Both the position numbers and the translations under genes were made by a program. A DNA stretch of 49,914 bases from assembly GCF_016103465.1 (NCBI RefSeq), contig NZ_JAEEAP010000011.1, forward strand, positions 1-49,914, in the 5' to 3' direction. Numbering within the stretch: the stretch's first letter is position 1; every line of letters starts with the position of its first letter. The notes beneath the pieces were generated by a model. It saw nothing but the letters and a program-made list of their open reading frames with translations, made no database searches and was not told where the DNA came from. Below, piece after piece: positions 40,902-48,705 of the stretch. This DNA comes from Streptomyces sabulosicollis (GTDB taxonomy: Bacteria > Actinomycetota > Actinomycetes > Streptomycetales > Streptomycetaceae).

Positions 40902-43652
40902 TCACGGGCTGAGGGGCATGCCCCGGAGTTGTCGGCGCGATGAGATGCTCAATTTCCTGAAGATGCTGCGGAGATGAGCGTCGATGGTTCTCGGGCTGAG
41001 AAACAGCTGGATGCCCACCTCTTTCGACGTGGCCCCGGCGGCGACCAAGCGTGCTATCCGGAGTTCCTGTGCTGTGAGCTCCCTGGTTACCCCTCCGGCA
41101 CGGCGGGAGCCAGGACGCTCGCCTGTCGCCCTCAGTTCCCGTGCGGCACGCGCGGCGAAGGCATCAGCGCCGAAGGACATGAGCTGTGTGTGGGCCTCGC
41201 TCAGGTGTGTACGCGCCTCGAGCCGGTACCCGCGTCGGCGCAGCCATTCGCCGTGGAGAAGTCGAGCGCGAGCGGCGTGCACCGCTGCCCGGCTGAGATC
41301 GAGCCGTCTGACTGCCTCTTTGTACAGGTCGCCGACGTCGTCACCGCTGCTGAGCAGGGCCCGCGATCGGAACTCCATCCCCAAGGCCCAGTCAGTGGGA
41401 CTCGCCTGGGTATGCTGGACGAGCTTCTCCAGCGCGGGGACGGCGAGCCCCGCATTTCCTGATCGGGCGGCTGCCTCTATGAACTCGACGGGGCCCCAGG
41501 CATGGAAGCCTGCCTCATCGAGATCGTATGCGGGGCGGCATGCCTCCAGGGCCGCGTCGTAGCGCCCCAGGCCGTTGAAGAGGGTCGCCCGGGCGTACTC
41601 GAGGGCGGTGAGGACTCGTCCCTCGCCGCACCGGACGGCACCCTGGTGGGCCGCGGTGGCCAGCTCGGCAGTGCCGCCCTGGTCGCCACGCCATGCGGCC
41701 AACGTCGCGTCCATGCAGGCCAGGCCGGGAGTACCGACCTCGGTGGCAACCGTGTGGGCCTCGTTCATGACACTCGCGGCCTCGGCGAACTCGCCGGCGT
41801 GGATATGTGCGAGCGCCCGGTGGCCCCATACGACGGGCAGCGCCGTCACGGCTCCTGAGGCGCGGGCCTGATGAACGTGCCGGTCGGCCAGTTCATGCCA
41901 CGCGACGTCATCCCACAGATCCATGGCAATGCCGCATACCACCCACGACGCGTCCAGTGAGGGACTGTCCGCCACCTCGCCCCGCAGGTAGACCTCGAGA
42001 ACCCGCCGCAGCAGTGGAGCGGCTGCCACGAACCCGTCGCTGATGTGGATGACCAGGCCGTCGAGCAGGAGGTCGATCGGTCGAGCGGGATGTGGAGCGG
42101 AGGGCACCGCGCGAGCGGCTCGGGCCACTTCACCCAGGCATGGCGCATCGGCGAACCGGCCCACAGTCATCGCTGCCACAAGCGTCTCCAGGGAGATCTC
42201 CCTGGCCAGCGCCGAGTCGAGAGGGGCCATCAGCGCTGCCGCCCTCTCGAGCTCGGCAACCGAGGTGGCGTCGCGCTTGAGGTCGAAGGCAATCCGTGCC
42301 CGCAGAGCTTCGGCGCGCGCATGCGCCATGTCGTCACGCGGGGCCGTCTCAGTCACTGAGAGGAGGCTGAGCGCCGCATCGAGCGCTCCACTGTCCCGCT
42401 TGGCCTCGGCGGCGTTGAGCGCTCGTTCGACACGGCAGCGAGGCTCCGGCGTCAGCTCTGCGGCCTTCTCGAGGAAAGCCGCCGCGGCGACGAGCCCGCC
42501 GCGGGCCCGCGCGCGTCCGGCGGAGTGTTCGAGAGCCCGCGCGGCGTCCTCGTCCGGGCCGGTGAGAGCCTGCGCATGGTGCCATGCCCAGCGGTCCGGC
42601 TCGTCACTACCGGCCATGACCGCCGCCAGCGCGCCATGCGCCGTACGACGATCGGCTGGTGAGGCGTCTCGCCAGATGGCGGACCGTACGAGCGGATGGC
42701 TGAACCGCACCCACAGGCCGAGCGAGACCAGCCCAGCGTCAATGGCCGGCGTTCCTGCCGCAGGGCTGATGCCGAGGTGTCCTGCCGCCCGCCACAGCAG
42801 CACAGGGTCTCCGGTGGGTTCGGCCGCCGCCAGCAGCAACAGCAAGCGCGTGTTCCGGGGGAGTCCGGTGAGCTGCTTTTGCAGGTCGGCTTCCACAGGA
42901 GGCGGGAGCGCCGCCGTGCCGGGAGCGGTGAATCCGCCGACGACGTCAGCGGTGGGTGACAGCTGCAGCAATGCCAGGGGATTGCCCCGAGCTTCGGAGA
43001 CGACGCGGTCGCGGACCGGGCCGTCGAAGGGTGAAGGGAACCGCACCGACAGGAGCTTGCGTGCATCCTCCTCCGCCAGTCCCTCGAGGCGGAGTTCCGG
43101 GAGGCCGGTGAGCTCGGAGCGGTCGTTCGGCTCACGCACCGCGAACACGAGGACGACTGGCTCGTTGTGCACTCTGCGCGCGACAAAGGCAAGAGTGTGC
43201 GCGGTTGCCCGATCCAACCACTGTGCGTCATCGATGACGCACAACAGAGGGCGATCCGCGGCTGCTCCCGACAACAGACCGAGGACAGCGAGTCCTACCA
43301 GGAAGCGATCCGGCCGCCCCTCCGTCCCGGTGCCGAACGCCGCCTCCAGGGAATGACGCTGAGGTACGGGCAGCCGGTCGATGCCGGGCAGTACGGGGGC
43401 GCAGAGCTGGTGGAGGGCGGCGAAGGCCAGTTCCTTCTCGAGCTCCGCGCCGGATATGGCGAGGACGAGAGTGTCCGGCGGGGGCTGCACCGACTGAAGG
43501 AGGGCAGTCTTGCCGATGCCCACCTCCCCACGCACGACCAGCGCCCCGCCTCGTTCGTCGCTCATTCTGTCGAGGAGCACGCGGAGGACGCACAACTCAC
43601 GTCGTCGGCCGATGAGTTCTCTGTCTGCGAAGGATGCGCGGCGTCTGATCAC
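40902..43652 (-). CDS. LAL-type LuxR-family transcriptional regulator
   Basis: 916 residues, GTG start with AGAGG 8 nt upstream. An N-terminal STAND ATPase has Walker A VRGEVGIGKTALL (about 40-52) and Walker B LLCVIDDAQWLD (about 135-146). A long helical, TPR-like middle follows. The C-terminal LuxR HTH is LTAQELRIARLVAAGATSKE and RTIDAHLRSIFRKLSI (about 858-905). LAL proteins are typical cluster-situated activators (PikD, RapH). It lies directly upstream of the guanidino operon in the same direction and is the probable pathway activator. A copy of the GTCACC-N9-GGTGAC motif is 245 bp upstream. Confidence 0.93.
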   Translation of the reverse strand: MIRRRASFADRELIGRRRELCVLRVLLDRMSDERGGALVVRGEVGIGKTALLQSVQPPPDTLVLAISGAELEKELAFAALHQLCAPVLPGIDRLPVPQRHSLEAAFGTGTEGRPDRFLVGLAVLGLLSGAAADRPLLCVIDDAQWLDRATAHTLAFVARRVHNEPVVLVFAVREPNDRSELTGLPELRLEGLAEEDARKLLSVRFPSPFDGPVRDRVVSEARGNPLALLQLSPTADVVGGFTAPGTAALPPPVEADLQKQLTGLPRNTRLLLLLAAAEPTGDPVLLWRAAGHLGISPAAGTPAIDAGLVSLGLWVRFSHPLVRSAIWRDASPADRRTAHGALAAVMAGSDEPDRWAWHHAQALTGPDEDAARALEHSAGRARARGGLVAAAAFLEKAAELTPEPRCRVERALNAAEAKRDSGALDAALSLLSVTETAPRDDMAHARAEALRARIAFDLKRDATSVAELERAAALMAPLDSALAREISLETLVAAMTVGRFADAPCLGEVARAARAVPSAPHPARPIDLLLDGLVIHISDGFVAAAPLLRRVLEVYLRGEVADSPSLDASWVVCGIAMDLWDDVAWHELADRHVHQARASGAVTALPVVWGHRALAHIHAGEFAEAASVMNEAHTVATEVGTPGLACMDATLAAWRGDQGGTAELATAAHQGAVRCGEGRVLTALEYARATLFNGLGRYDAALEACRPAYDLDEAGFHAWGPVEFIEAAARSGNAGLAVPALEKLVQHTQASPTDWALGMEFRSRALLSSGDDVGDLYKEAVRRLDLSRAAVHAARARLLHGEWLRRRGYRLEARTHLSEAHTQLMSFGADAFAARAARELRATGERPGSRRAGGVTRELTAQELRIARLVAAGATSKEVGIQLFLSPRTIDAHLRSIFRKLSISSRRQLRGMPLSP

Positions 43653-43743
43653 CGTTCTACCTCTTCTCTCGCACCACGCAATGCCGTCGGCATCCGGTCC
43701 CGGTGGCCCCGGTCGGTCAACCCTGCGATCCGCTGACGACTGG

Positions 43744-43781
43744 CCTCGCCGCAGCCGACGGGGGTGGCGGCTGCGGCGAGG
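43744..43781. other. Perfect 14-bp hairpin in the leader region of the LAL gene
   Basis: CCTCGCCGCAGCCG (43744-43757), a 10-nt loop and CGGCTGCGGCGAGG (43768-43781), about 92 bp before the LAL start and 115 bp downstream of the motif at 43897 when read leftward. If transcription starts near the motif, this hairpin is in the 5' leader and could act as an attenuator. Otherwise it may be a terminator for unannotated transcription. The remainder of 43653-44478 contains no gene I can support. Confidence 0.5.
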
Positions 43782-43896
43782 AGTGCGGGGGCGGAGAAGC
43801 CGGATGACCTCCCCTGCAGGCCACCACTCGGCTTGTCGCTCGGAAATGGCCCGTGTGGCCTGTCTTTGTCGTCAGCTCCAGCCTTCCGCACGAGTG

Positions 43897-43919
43897 TGTC
43901 ACTCGTCAATGGGGTGACG
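43897..43919. promoter_or_regulatory. Regulon motif copy A: TGTCACT-N9-GGTGACG upstream of the LAL gene
   Basis: N9 is CGTCAATGG. It shares GTCAATGG followed by GGTGA with copy B near the CGNR gene. It is flanked by extra dyads (CGAGTG-TGT-CACTCG at 43891-43905; ACTCGTCA-N6-TGACGAGT at 43901-43922). Likely a binding site controlling the LAL regulator. Confidence 0.55.
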
Positions 43920-44478
43920 AGTAACGTGCATTTCGGGTTGCTTTCGCCTGTCTGACCGATGGAGGCAGGCTGGCGCGTTGCGCAGGTGAGGAGGGCGTGA
44001 GGAAGTTTTCGGGTGCTTGGCGGGCCGCTGGAGTTGACTGATATGACGGGCGAATGATCTTGAGTCGTCACCGCCCTGTGGGGCAAACAGAGACATGGCA
44101 AGGGTGTGTGAATGCGCCAATCACTGCCCCAGCTCCAGTCAGGCCCTGTCGACCGGCCGTGTCGGAAGTGTCACCGCGTGCTGGAGCCGAGCGTCGGGCA
44201 GGGACCCTCCGCGGACATGGTCAAACCGATCGGATGCTCTGGATCAAGCGAGAGAGTGGCCGGACCGACGGGCGGGGTGCGCTGTGCTCGGAACCTCCCG
44301 TACAACGAGCCGGTGCCCGAGGCCGACGATCGCCAACACCATGGTCGTCGGCGTCATGGAACGCCGGGAGGAGTCGGCCCACGCCGGGCACTGGAACACG
44401 GCAGCGGCAGATCGGCCCGCGGTTCCAGGGAGCGTCCTCACGGCCGTCGCCTTCGGCACCGCCGACGACGGCCCGGCC

Positions 44479-45054
44479 TCAGACCGCGGCTTCGACCGCG
44501 GCTTGGTCCTTCTTCCGCCTCCGGTAGCTGGCGGCCTTGTGCTTGTTCCCGCACTCGGCCATCCCGCACCACCGTCGGGCGCCGGAGTGGGAGAGATCGA
44601 CGAAGAGGCGCGTGCAGTCCGGGTTGGCGCACTCCCTCGTCCGCGCGAAGTGGGCCGAGCTCAGCAGGTCCACCGTGTCGCGGGCCACCGCGCCGAGTAC
44701 CTCATCCACGCTGCCCGTCCGGGTCAGCCGGCCCGACGCCTCGAGCTGGTGCTTGGGCAGCGGCAGCCGGGCCGCTTCGTTCACCTCCGCGAGGACGTCA
44801 TCGACATCGGCGTCCGGGTGGTCACTCGGGGGCCAGGACGTGGTGAGCGTGTAGACCGCCTCCCGCAGACGGCGCAGCCGGTCCAACGCGCGGGCGTCCA
44901 CTGGGCCCAGATCATCCAGGAGCTCTGCCTGGCGAACCCAGCGCCGCATGTCATCCGGGGAGTTCAGCAGCTCCGTGCGAAGACTCCGCCGCCACAGCTG
45001 GGTGCCCGCCAGATCGAGGCACAGCCGACCACTCACAAAGACGAACTCATTCAC
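44479..45054 (-). CDS. ABATE-domain / CGNR zinc-finger transcriptional regulator
   Basis: 191 residues from GTG 45054; the frame is open to 45111 but those codons overlap the operator, and VNEFVFVSGRLCLDLAGT is the normal beginning of the family. The N-terminal ABATE domain has GRLCLDLAGTQLWRR, DDMRRWVRQAELLD and RLRRLREAVYTL. The C-terminal zinc finger is CANPDCTRLFVDLS then RRWCGMAECGNKHKAA, with the CGNK variant of the CGNR signature and a basic tail RRRKKD. The family is described as putative stress-induced regulators. Motif copies B and C lie upstream, C overlapping the start codon, so autoregulation is likely. Confidence 0.9.
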   Translation of the reverse strand: MNEFVFVSGRLCLDLAGTQLWRRSLRTELLNSPDDMRRWVRQAELLDDLGPVDARALDRLRRLREAVYTLTTSWPPSDHPDADVDDVLAEVNEAARLPLPKHQLEASGRLTRTGSVDEVLGAVARDTVDLLSSAHFARTRECANPDCTRLFVDLSHSGARRWCGMAECGNKHKAASYRRRKKDQAAVEAAV

Positions 45055-45076
45055 ATGTCCATATTGACAGGTGACG
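45054..45076. promoter_or_regulatory. Regulon motif copy C (one good arm) over the CGNR start codon
   Basis: Plus strand CATGTCC-ATATTGACA-GGTGACG. The GGTGACG arm and TTGACA core match copy B exactly over 12 bases (TTGACAGGTGAC); the other arm is weak. It begins at the first base of the CGNR GTG start codon. Confidence 0.45.
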
Positions 45077-45163
45077 TCTCCCGTGTCGAGAGCAGCTGTG
45101 GGTGAGGTCACCTCCCCGACAGGCTCGGCCTCCGGTGTATCCCCCTCCCTCCTTCCGTATTTT

Positions 45164-45186
45164 TATCACCCCATTGACAGGTGACA
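45164..45186. promoter_or_regulatory. Regulon motif copy B and probable promoter of the CGNR gene
   Basis: Plus strand TATCACC-CCATTGACA-GGTGACA. Read toward the CGNR gene it is TGTCACC-TGTCAATGG-GGTGATA. On that strand a TTGTCA and a TAAAAA are 16 bp apart and overlap the motif, giving a candidate promoter about 110 bp before the start codon that would be covered by a bound regulator. Confidence 0.55.
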
Positions 45187-45201
45187 AAACGAGGAGGAAG
45201 G

Positions 45202-45234
45202 ATGGATTGCGGAAGTAACTACACAAGCTGGTGA
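45202..45234 (+). CDS. Ten-codon ORF with a strong ribosome site (MDCGSNYTSW)
   Basis: ATG 45202 follows GAGGAGGAAGG (45191-45201), one of the best Shine-Dalgarno sequences in the window, and the ORF ends at TGA 45234. It starts 15 bp to the right of motif copy B, divergent from the CGNR gene. It could be a leader peptide or a small signalling peptide, or chance. No conserved peptide family is recognised, and the next gene begins 77 nt later. Confidence 0.35.
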   Translation: MDCGSNYTSW

Positions 45235-45310
45235 CGCAGAAGTCGTCGATCAATCCGGCTGAGCTGTCGAAAGTCCCTGGAGTTCGGCTCCGTTCCGAAT
45301 CGGATCTGTC

Positions 45311-45817
45311 ATGTTTGTTCTCTCAGCTCCCAGCGTGACGCATGTGTCACCATACGTATCCGATGGCCGGGGTCAGCTCCGCAGGGCACCCCGGCAGGTG
45401 ACGATGACCCTGCCCGCCGAGCCCTGCCGGGTCCCGGAGGTGCGTCGGTTCGTCGGCGTGCAGCTCGACCTGTGGGGCGTGGCCGACGACGACCTGCACT
45501 CCGCGGTCCTCGTGGTGAGCGAACTCGTGGGTAACGCGGCCGTGCACGGAAGGGCCAGCATGTGCGTCTCCCTGCGTCTGGACGCCCGACGGCTGAACCT
45601 CGAAGTCATTGACTGGGGCACGCCACCCGACCTCCCGCCGTCCGCGACACGCCGAGCCGACGAGTGCGGAGACGAGCACGGACGGGGGCTGTCCATCGTC
45701 GAGCACCTGGCCGAGTGGTTCGAGTGCCGCGAGGCGGCCGACTCCCATACGGTCCGCGTCGTCCTCTGCGTATCGGGCCGGAACTCAGGGTGTCCAGACG
45801 AACATCTCTTGGGCTGA
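45311..45817 (+). CDS. Anti-sigma-like ATP-binding protein (HATPase_c_2, RsbW-type)
   Basis: 168 residues from ATG 45311, with no clear ribosome site; a start near VTMTLPAEPCRV (about residue 30) is possible. Bergerat ATPase motifs: N box VVSELVGNAAVHG (about 68-80) and G box DEHGRGLSIVEHLAEWF (about 121-137), with VIDWGTPPDLPP between them. Such single-domain kinases in Streptomyces bind sigma factors or anti-anti-sigma partners; no partner gene is adjacent. Its 3' end overlaps the convergent hypothetical gene by 33 nt. Confidence 0.87.
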   Translation: MFVLSAPSVTHVSPYVSDGRGQLRRAPRQVTMTLPAEPCRVPEVRRFVGVQLDLWGVADDDLHSAVLVVSELVGNAAVHGRASMCVSLRLDARRLNLEVIDWGTPPDLPPSATRRADECGDEHGRGLSIVEHLAEWFECREAADSHTVRVVLCVSGRNSGCPDEHLLG

Positions 45818-46528
45818 GCCGGGCTTCCGCGACCGCCGGCCCTGGTCGGCGGTCCGCCGCGCATCGTCGTCCGATCGATGGCCCGTGCCGGCCGTCGGCT
45901 CCTCGTCGGCCGACGGCCGCACGAGGAAGGCCAGAACGTCCGCCTTGGACAGGTCGGCCACGATGTCGCGGGCGAGGCGGGCGGCTTCCTCGTCGGGTTC
46001 GGTCAGTGCGGCGGCGGCGAGCGGTCGTACGAACTCGGGCCACGCCGCCATTTTGACGACCCGCAGTGCTGCCGTCCGGACCGATGGTTCGGGAGCGAAG
46101 AGCGCCGGGATCACAAGTTCTCCCACCGCGCGGGAGTAGCGGTCGGGTACCACGGTGGCCAGGCCGTTCAGCGCCCGGACCACCGCCCCACCGCTTGCGC
46201 TCCGCGCCAGGCTGAGGCAGTCCGCGACCGAGAAGCAGGGGAAGGCCCGGACCGCGGCGGCCTCCGCGTCGGCCATCGCGCGCTGGCACATCTCCGGCTC
46301 GTCCGCGCTCACCTCGGCGAACGGTACGGGCACCGGACCACCTGGGTAGAACCGTACGACGAGACCTTCCACCGTGTCCCACGTGTGAGCGGAGCCGAAC
46401 CACTCGTGCTCCCGCGAGCCCGAGTACCACCATCCCTCCCGTGCGGCGAACCGGGCGAACTCGGCCTGGGTCACCCTCTCCTTGAAAGCCACTCGTCGCC
46501 AGCGCCACCAACGCCCCACAGTTCCCAC
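45785..46528 (-). CDS. Hypothetical protein with HEAT-like helical repeats
   Basis: 247 residues if GTG 46528 is used; GTG 46519 and GTG 46492 (VAFKERVTQAEF) are also possible and the first dozen Trp/Arg-rich residues are doubtful. The N-terminal part (EFARFAAREGWWYSGSREHE, WDTVEGLVVRFYPGGP) resembles no family I know. The middle (GGAVVRALNGLATVV, AVGELVIPALFAPEPSVRTA, ALRVVKMAAWPEFVRPLAAA, EEAARLARDIVADLS) has the helix pairs of HEAT/ARM repeats. The tail is polar and disordered. Function unknown. Confidence 0.6.
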   Translation of the reverse strand: MGTVGRWWRWRRVAFKERVTQAEFARFAAREGWWYSGSREHEWFGSAHTWDTVEGLVVRFYPGGPVPVPFAEVSADEPEMCQRAMADAEAAAVRAFPCFSVADCLSLARSASGGAVVRALNGLATVVPDRYSRAVGELVIPALFAPEPSVRTAALRVVKMAAWPEFVRPLAAAALTEPDEEAARLARDIVADLSKADVLAFLVRPSADEEPTAGTGHRSDDDARRTADQGRRSRKPGSAQEMFVWTP

Positions 46529-46568
46529 TCCCCGATGTCGTCGATTGTCGGCGATGACGCGCGCCGGA

Positions 46569-46606
46569 CCCCTGTGAGCAGGGCGGCTGTGCCGTGCTCA
46601 CAGGGG
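46569..46606 (-). terminator. Perfect 12-bp hairpin after the MFS gene
   Basis: CCCCTGTGAGCA (46569-46580), a 14-nt loop, and TGCTCACAGGGG (46595-46606), 33 nt past the MFS stop and before the next leftward gene. Confidence 0.8.
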
Positions 46607-46638
46607 CGGCGTCACGTCGGTCCTCGGATCCGGTGTCC

Positions 46639-48042
46639 CTATCCGGAGATGTCTTCCAGGACGGTGTGCTTGGTCTCGGGCAGGAGTGCCACGACCACCG
46701 AAGCGGCGAGGAGGAAGAGTCCCGCGCTGACGGTGAAGACGGCAGTGGCTCCGGCCGCGTTCAGGATGATCGGAACGAGAGTCGGCCCCAGTACCGCGCC
46801 GAGCCGTCCGGCGGCCGTCGCGGTTCCCATTCCGATGCCCCGGCTGCGGGTGGGGAACAGTTCCGGGGTGTAGGCGTAGAGGGCGGACCACATCCCGAAG
46901 AAGAAGAACTGGAGGATCGAACCCGTCAGGATCAGCTCGGCCCGGTCATCCGCCTGTCCATAGGCGTATGCGGCCACCGCGGAGGCCACGGTGTATCCCG
47001 CGAGGCAGAACTTCCGTCCGACGCGTTCGACCAGATAGGCCGCCGACAGGAAGCCGGGGATGCCCCACAGGGCCATGAGCAGGACGTACTGGATGCTGTG
47101 AATGACGTCGAGGCCGCGTTGGGTGAGAAGGTCGCCGAGCCAGGTCGTCAGTCCGTAGTAGCCGAGGAGGACGCAGAACCACACGGTCCACAGGGACAGC
47201 GTGCGCCGTCGGTAGGCGGGGGAGAACAGATCGCGGATTCCGCCGCGCTCCGGACCGGACGCGGTGGTGACGGGGCCCGCCGGTTCCGGCAGGGGCTTTC
47301 CGGTGGCGGCTTCGACGGCCCTCTCGATCTCCGTGATGATCTGCTCCGCCTCGGCGTACCGGCCGTGCGTGGCCAGCCAGCGGGGCGACTCGGGGATGAA
47401 CCGCCGGATCACCAGCGCCCAGAGGGCCAGGCACGCCTCGACGACGAACATCGCGCGCCAGCCGAGTGGCTCAACGATGAAGTACGCCAGCGTGCCCGCC
47501 AGGACGAAGCCGACCGGCCACGCGCCTTCCAGGATCGCCGCGCCTCGTCCGCGCCGTTCGGCGGGCAGGAACTCGGCCATCAGTGCCGCGGCGACGGGGA
47601 ATTCGGCTCCCATGCCCAGGCCCAGCAGGAACCGGAAGGCCAACAGGCTGGAGAAGTCCCACGACAGGGCCAGGGCGATGCCGGCGACGCCCCAGATGAC
47701 GATGCTCCACTGGAAGACTCGTCGGCGGCCCACCCGGTCCGCCAGGGCTCCGGCCACCACCGCTCCGACGAGCATGCCCAGGAAGCTCGTGCTGCCCACG
47801 AGGCCCGCCTGTGTGTGATCGAGCGAGAATTCGGTGCTGATCGGCGACAGCATGAAGGTGAGCGACGCGAGGTCGATGGAGTCGAAGAGCCAGGCCGTGG
47901 CCACGACCAGAAGCAGCTTGCGCTGATAGCCGGACCACGGCAGTCGCTCGAGTCTGGCCGCGAGCTGGCCGACGCCTGACGTCCCCGTCGTCGGACGCGG
48001 CACGCGGCCTCCGGGCGGAGGAGGGAATGCGGTGTGGGTCAT
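46639..48042 (-). CDS. MFS transporter, metabolite:H+ symporter type (AAHS/NiaP-like)
   Basis: 467 residues, twelve spans. TM1 LLLVVATAWLFDSIDLASLT carries the FDxxD pattern of aromatic-acid and niacin carriers. The loop GALADRVGRRRVFQ is the MFS A-motif, FLLGLGMGAEFPVAAALMAE is TM4, RFIPESPRWL follows TM6, and ELFPTRSRGIGMGTATAAGR marks TM10. Substrate uncertain (an organic acid or vitamin-like compound). AGAGGA lies 7 nt before the ATG. Two motif copies (48099-48121 and 48147-48169) stand upstream, so it is a likely target of the CGNR regulator. Confidence 0.88.
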   Translation of the reverse strand: MTHTAFPPPPGGRVPRPTTGTSGVGQLAARLERLPWSGYQRKLLLVVATAWLFDSIDLASLTFMLSPISTEFSLDHTQAGLVGSTSFLGMLVGAVVAGALADRVGRRRVFQWSIVIWGVAGIALALSWDFSSLLAFRFLLGLGMGAEFPVAAALMAEFLPAERRGRGAAILEGAWPVGFVLAGTLAYFIVEPLGWRAMFVVEACLALWALVIRRFIPESPRWLATHGRYAEAEQIITEIERAVEAATGKPLPEPAGPVTTASGPERGGIRDLFSPAYRRRTLSLWTVWFCVLLGYYGLTTWLGDLLTQRGLDVIHSIQYVLLMALWGIPGFLSAAYLVERVGRKFCLAGYTVASAVAAYAYGQADDRAELILTGSILQFFFFGMWSALYAYTPELFPTRSRGIGMGTATAAGRLGAVLGPTLVPIILNAAGATAVFTVSAGLFLLAASVVVALLPETKHTVLEDISG

Positions 48043-48098
48043 GGGGTTCCTCTGAGGGTGACGGGCATCGGGGCCCGTGGAGAGGCATACACAGTGAC

Positions 48099-48121
48099 CG
48101 TCACCTCTCTATAGGGTGACG
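48099..48121. promoter_or_regulatory. Regulon motif copy E: CGTCACC-N9-GGTGACG upstream of the MFS gene
   Basis: Perfect 7-bp arms with spacer TCTCTATAG, 57 bp before the MFS start. On the minus strand the spacer contributes TATAGA, a fair -10 box, so binding would block RNA polymerase. Confidence 0.6.
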
Positions 48122-48146
48122 ACGACAGTAAACATGCCGTCGATGG

Positions 48147-48169
48147 CGACACCTGTCAATGCGGTGACG
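48147..48169. promoter_or_regulatory. Regulon motif copy D: CGACACC-N9-GGTGACG
   Basis: Spacer TGTCAATGC. It shares CACCTGTCAATGnGGTGA with copy B. On the minus strand it contains TTGACA, with CATGTT 17 bp further, a possible second promoter toward the MFS gene. Confidence 0.55.
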
Positions 48170-48244
48170 GAATTATTGCTTCAAGGTTGCGCCGCCGTTA
48201 TGGACGGGGCCGCGGAACCGGCGGCGCCACAGCGGCGACCCCAT

Positions 48245-48282
48245 CGCCACGGGCCGGGCGCGCGACGGCGCGGCCCGTGGCG
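48245..48282 (-). terminator. Perfect 12-bp hairpin after the RidA gene
   Basis: CGCCACGGGCCG (48245-48256), a 14-nt GC loop, and CGGCCCGTGGCG (48271-48282), 9 nt past the RidA stop. It separates the MalY-RidA operon from the MFS gene. Confidence 0.85.
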
Positions 48283-48291
48283 CGGGAGATG

Positions 48292-48705
48292 TCACCCCAG
48301 GACGGCCAGGGCGTCGATCTCCACGAGGCATCCGGCCGGCAGGCCCACGTACACAGTCGTGCGGGACGGGAGGGAACCCTGCTCGGTGGCGAGGTACTCG
48401 GCGTACAGGGTGTTGAACTCCCGGAAGTGGGCGGTGTCGGTGAGATGCACCCGGACCATGATCACGTCTGCCCAGCCGGACCCGGCCTCGGCGAGCACCG
48501 CGGTGACGTTGTCGAGCGCCTGGAACACCTGGGTGGCCAGGTTCGGATACTGATCGGTCGAGCGGAGATGGGGGGCGCCGGGCGCCAGGCCCAGCTGGCC
48601 CGCGGTCTGCAGGATGTTGCCCTTGCGGCTGCCGGGTGAGTACGGGCCCGCCGCGTCCGAGTGGGTGGCGGGGACAATGGCCTTCTTCGTGCGTGAATCG
48701 TTCAC
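48292..48705 (-). CDS. RidA/YjgF family enamine/imine deaminase
   Basis: 137 residues, GTG start overlapping the stop of the PLP enzyme upstream (GTGA) with AGGAG ahead. Family features: GPYSPGSRKGNILQTAGQLG, QVFQALDNVTAVLAEAGSGW, IMVRVHLTDTAHF, and the catalytic arginine in GSLPSRTTVYVGLP. RidA proteins hydrolyse reactive enamines such as 2-aminoacrylate released by PLP lyases, which fits its coupling to a MalY/PatB-type enzyme. Confidence 0.93.
   Translation of the reverse strand: MNDSRTKKAIVPATHSDAAGPYSPGSRKGNILQTAGQLGLAPGAPHLRSTDQYPNLATQVFQALDNVTAVLAEAGSGWADVIMVRVHLTDTAHFREFNTLYAEYLATEQGSLPSRTTVYVGLPAGCLVEIDALAVLG

Noticed and set aside
43653-44478. Several ORFs of 60-240 codons on both strands
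   Set aside because: Compositions are random-looking, they overlap each other and the CGNR gene, and none has a domain or a supported start.
45174-45202. TTGACA in motif copy B as a rightward -35 box for the ten-codon ORF
   Set aside because: The place for a -10 box 17 bp on holds the purine-rich ribosome site (GGAAGG), not a TATAAT-like element.
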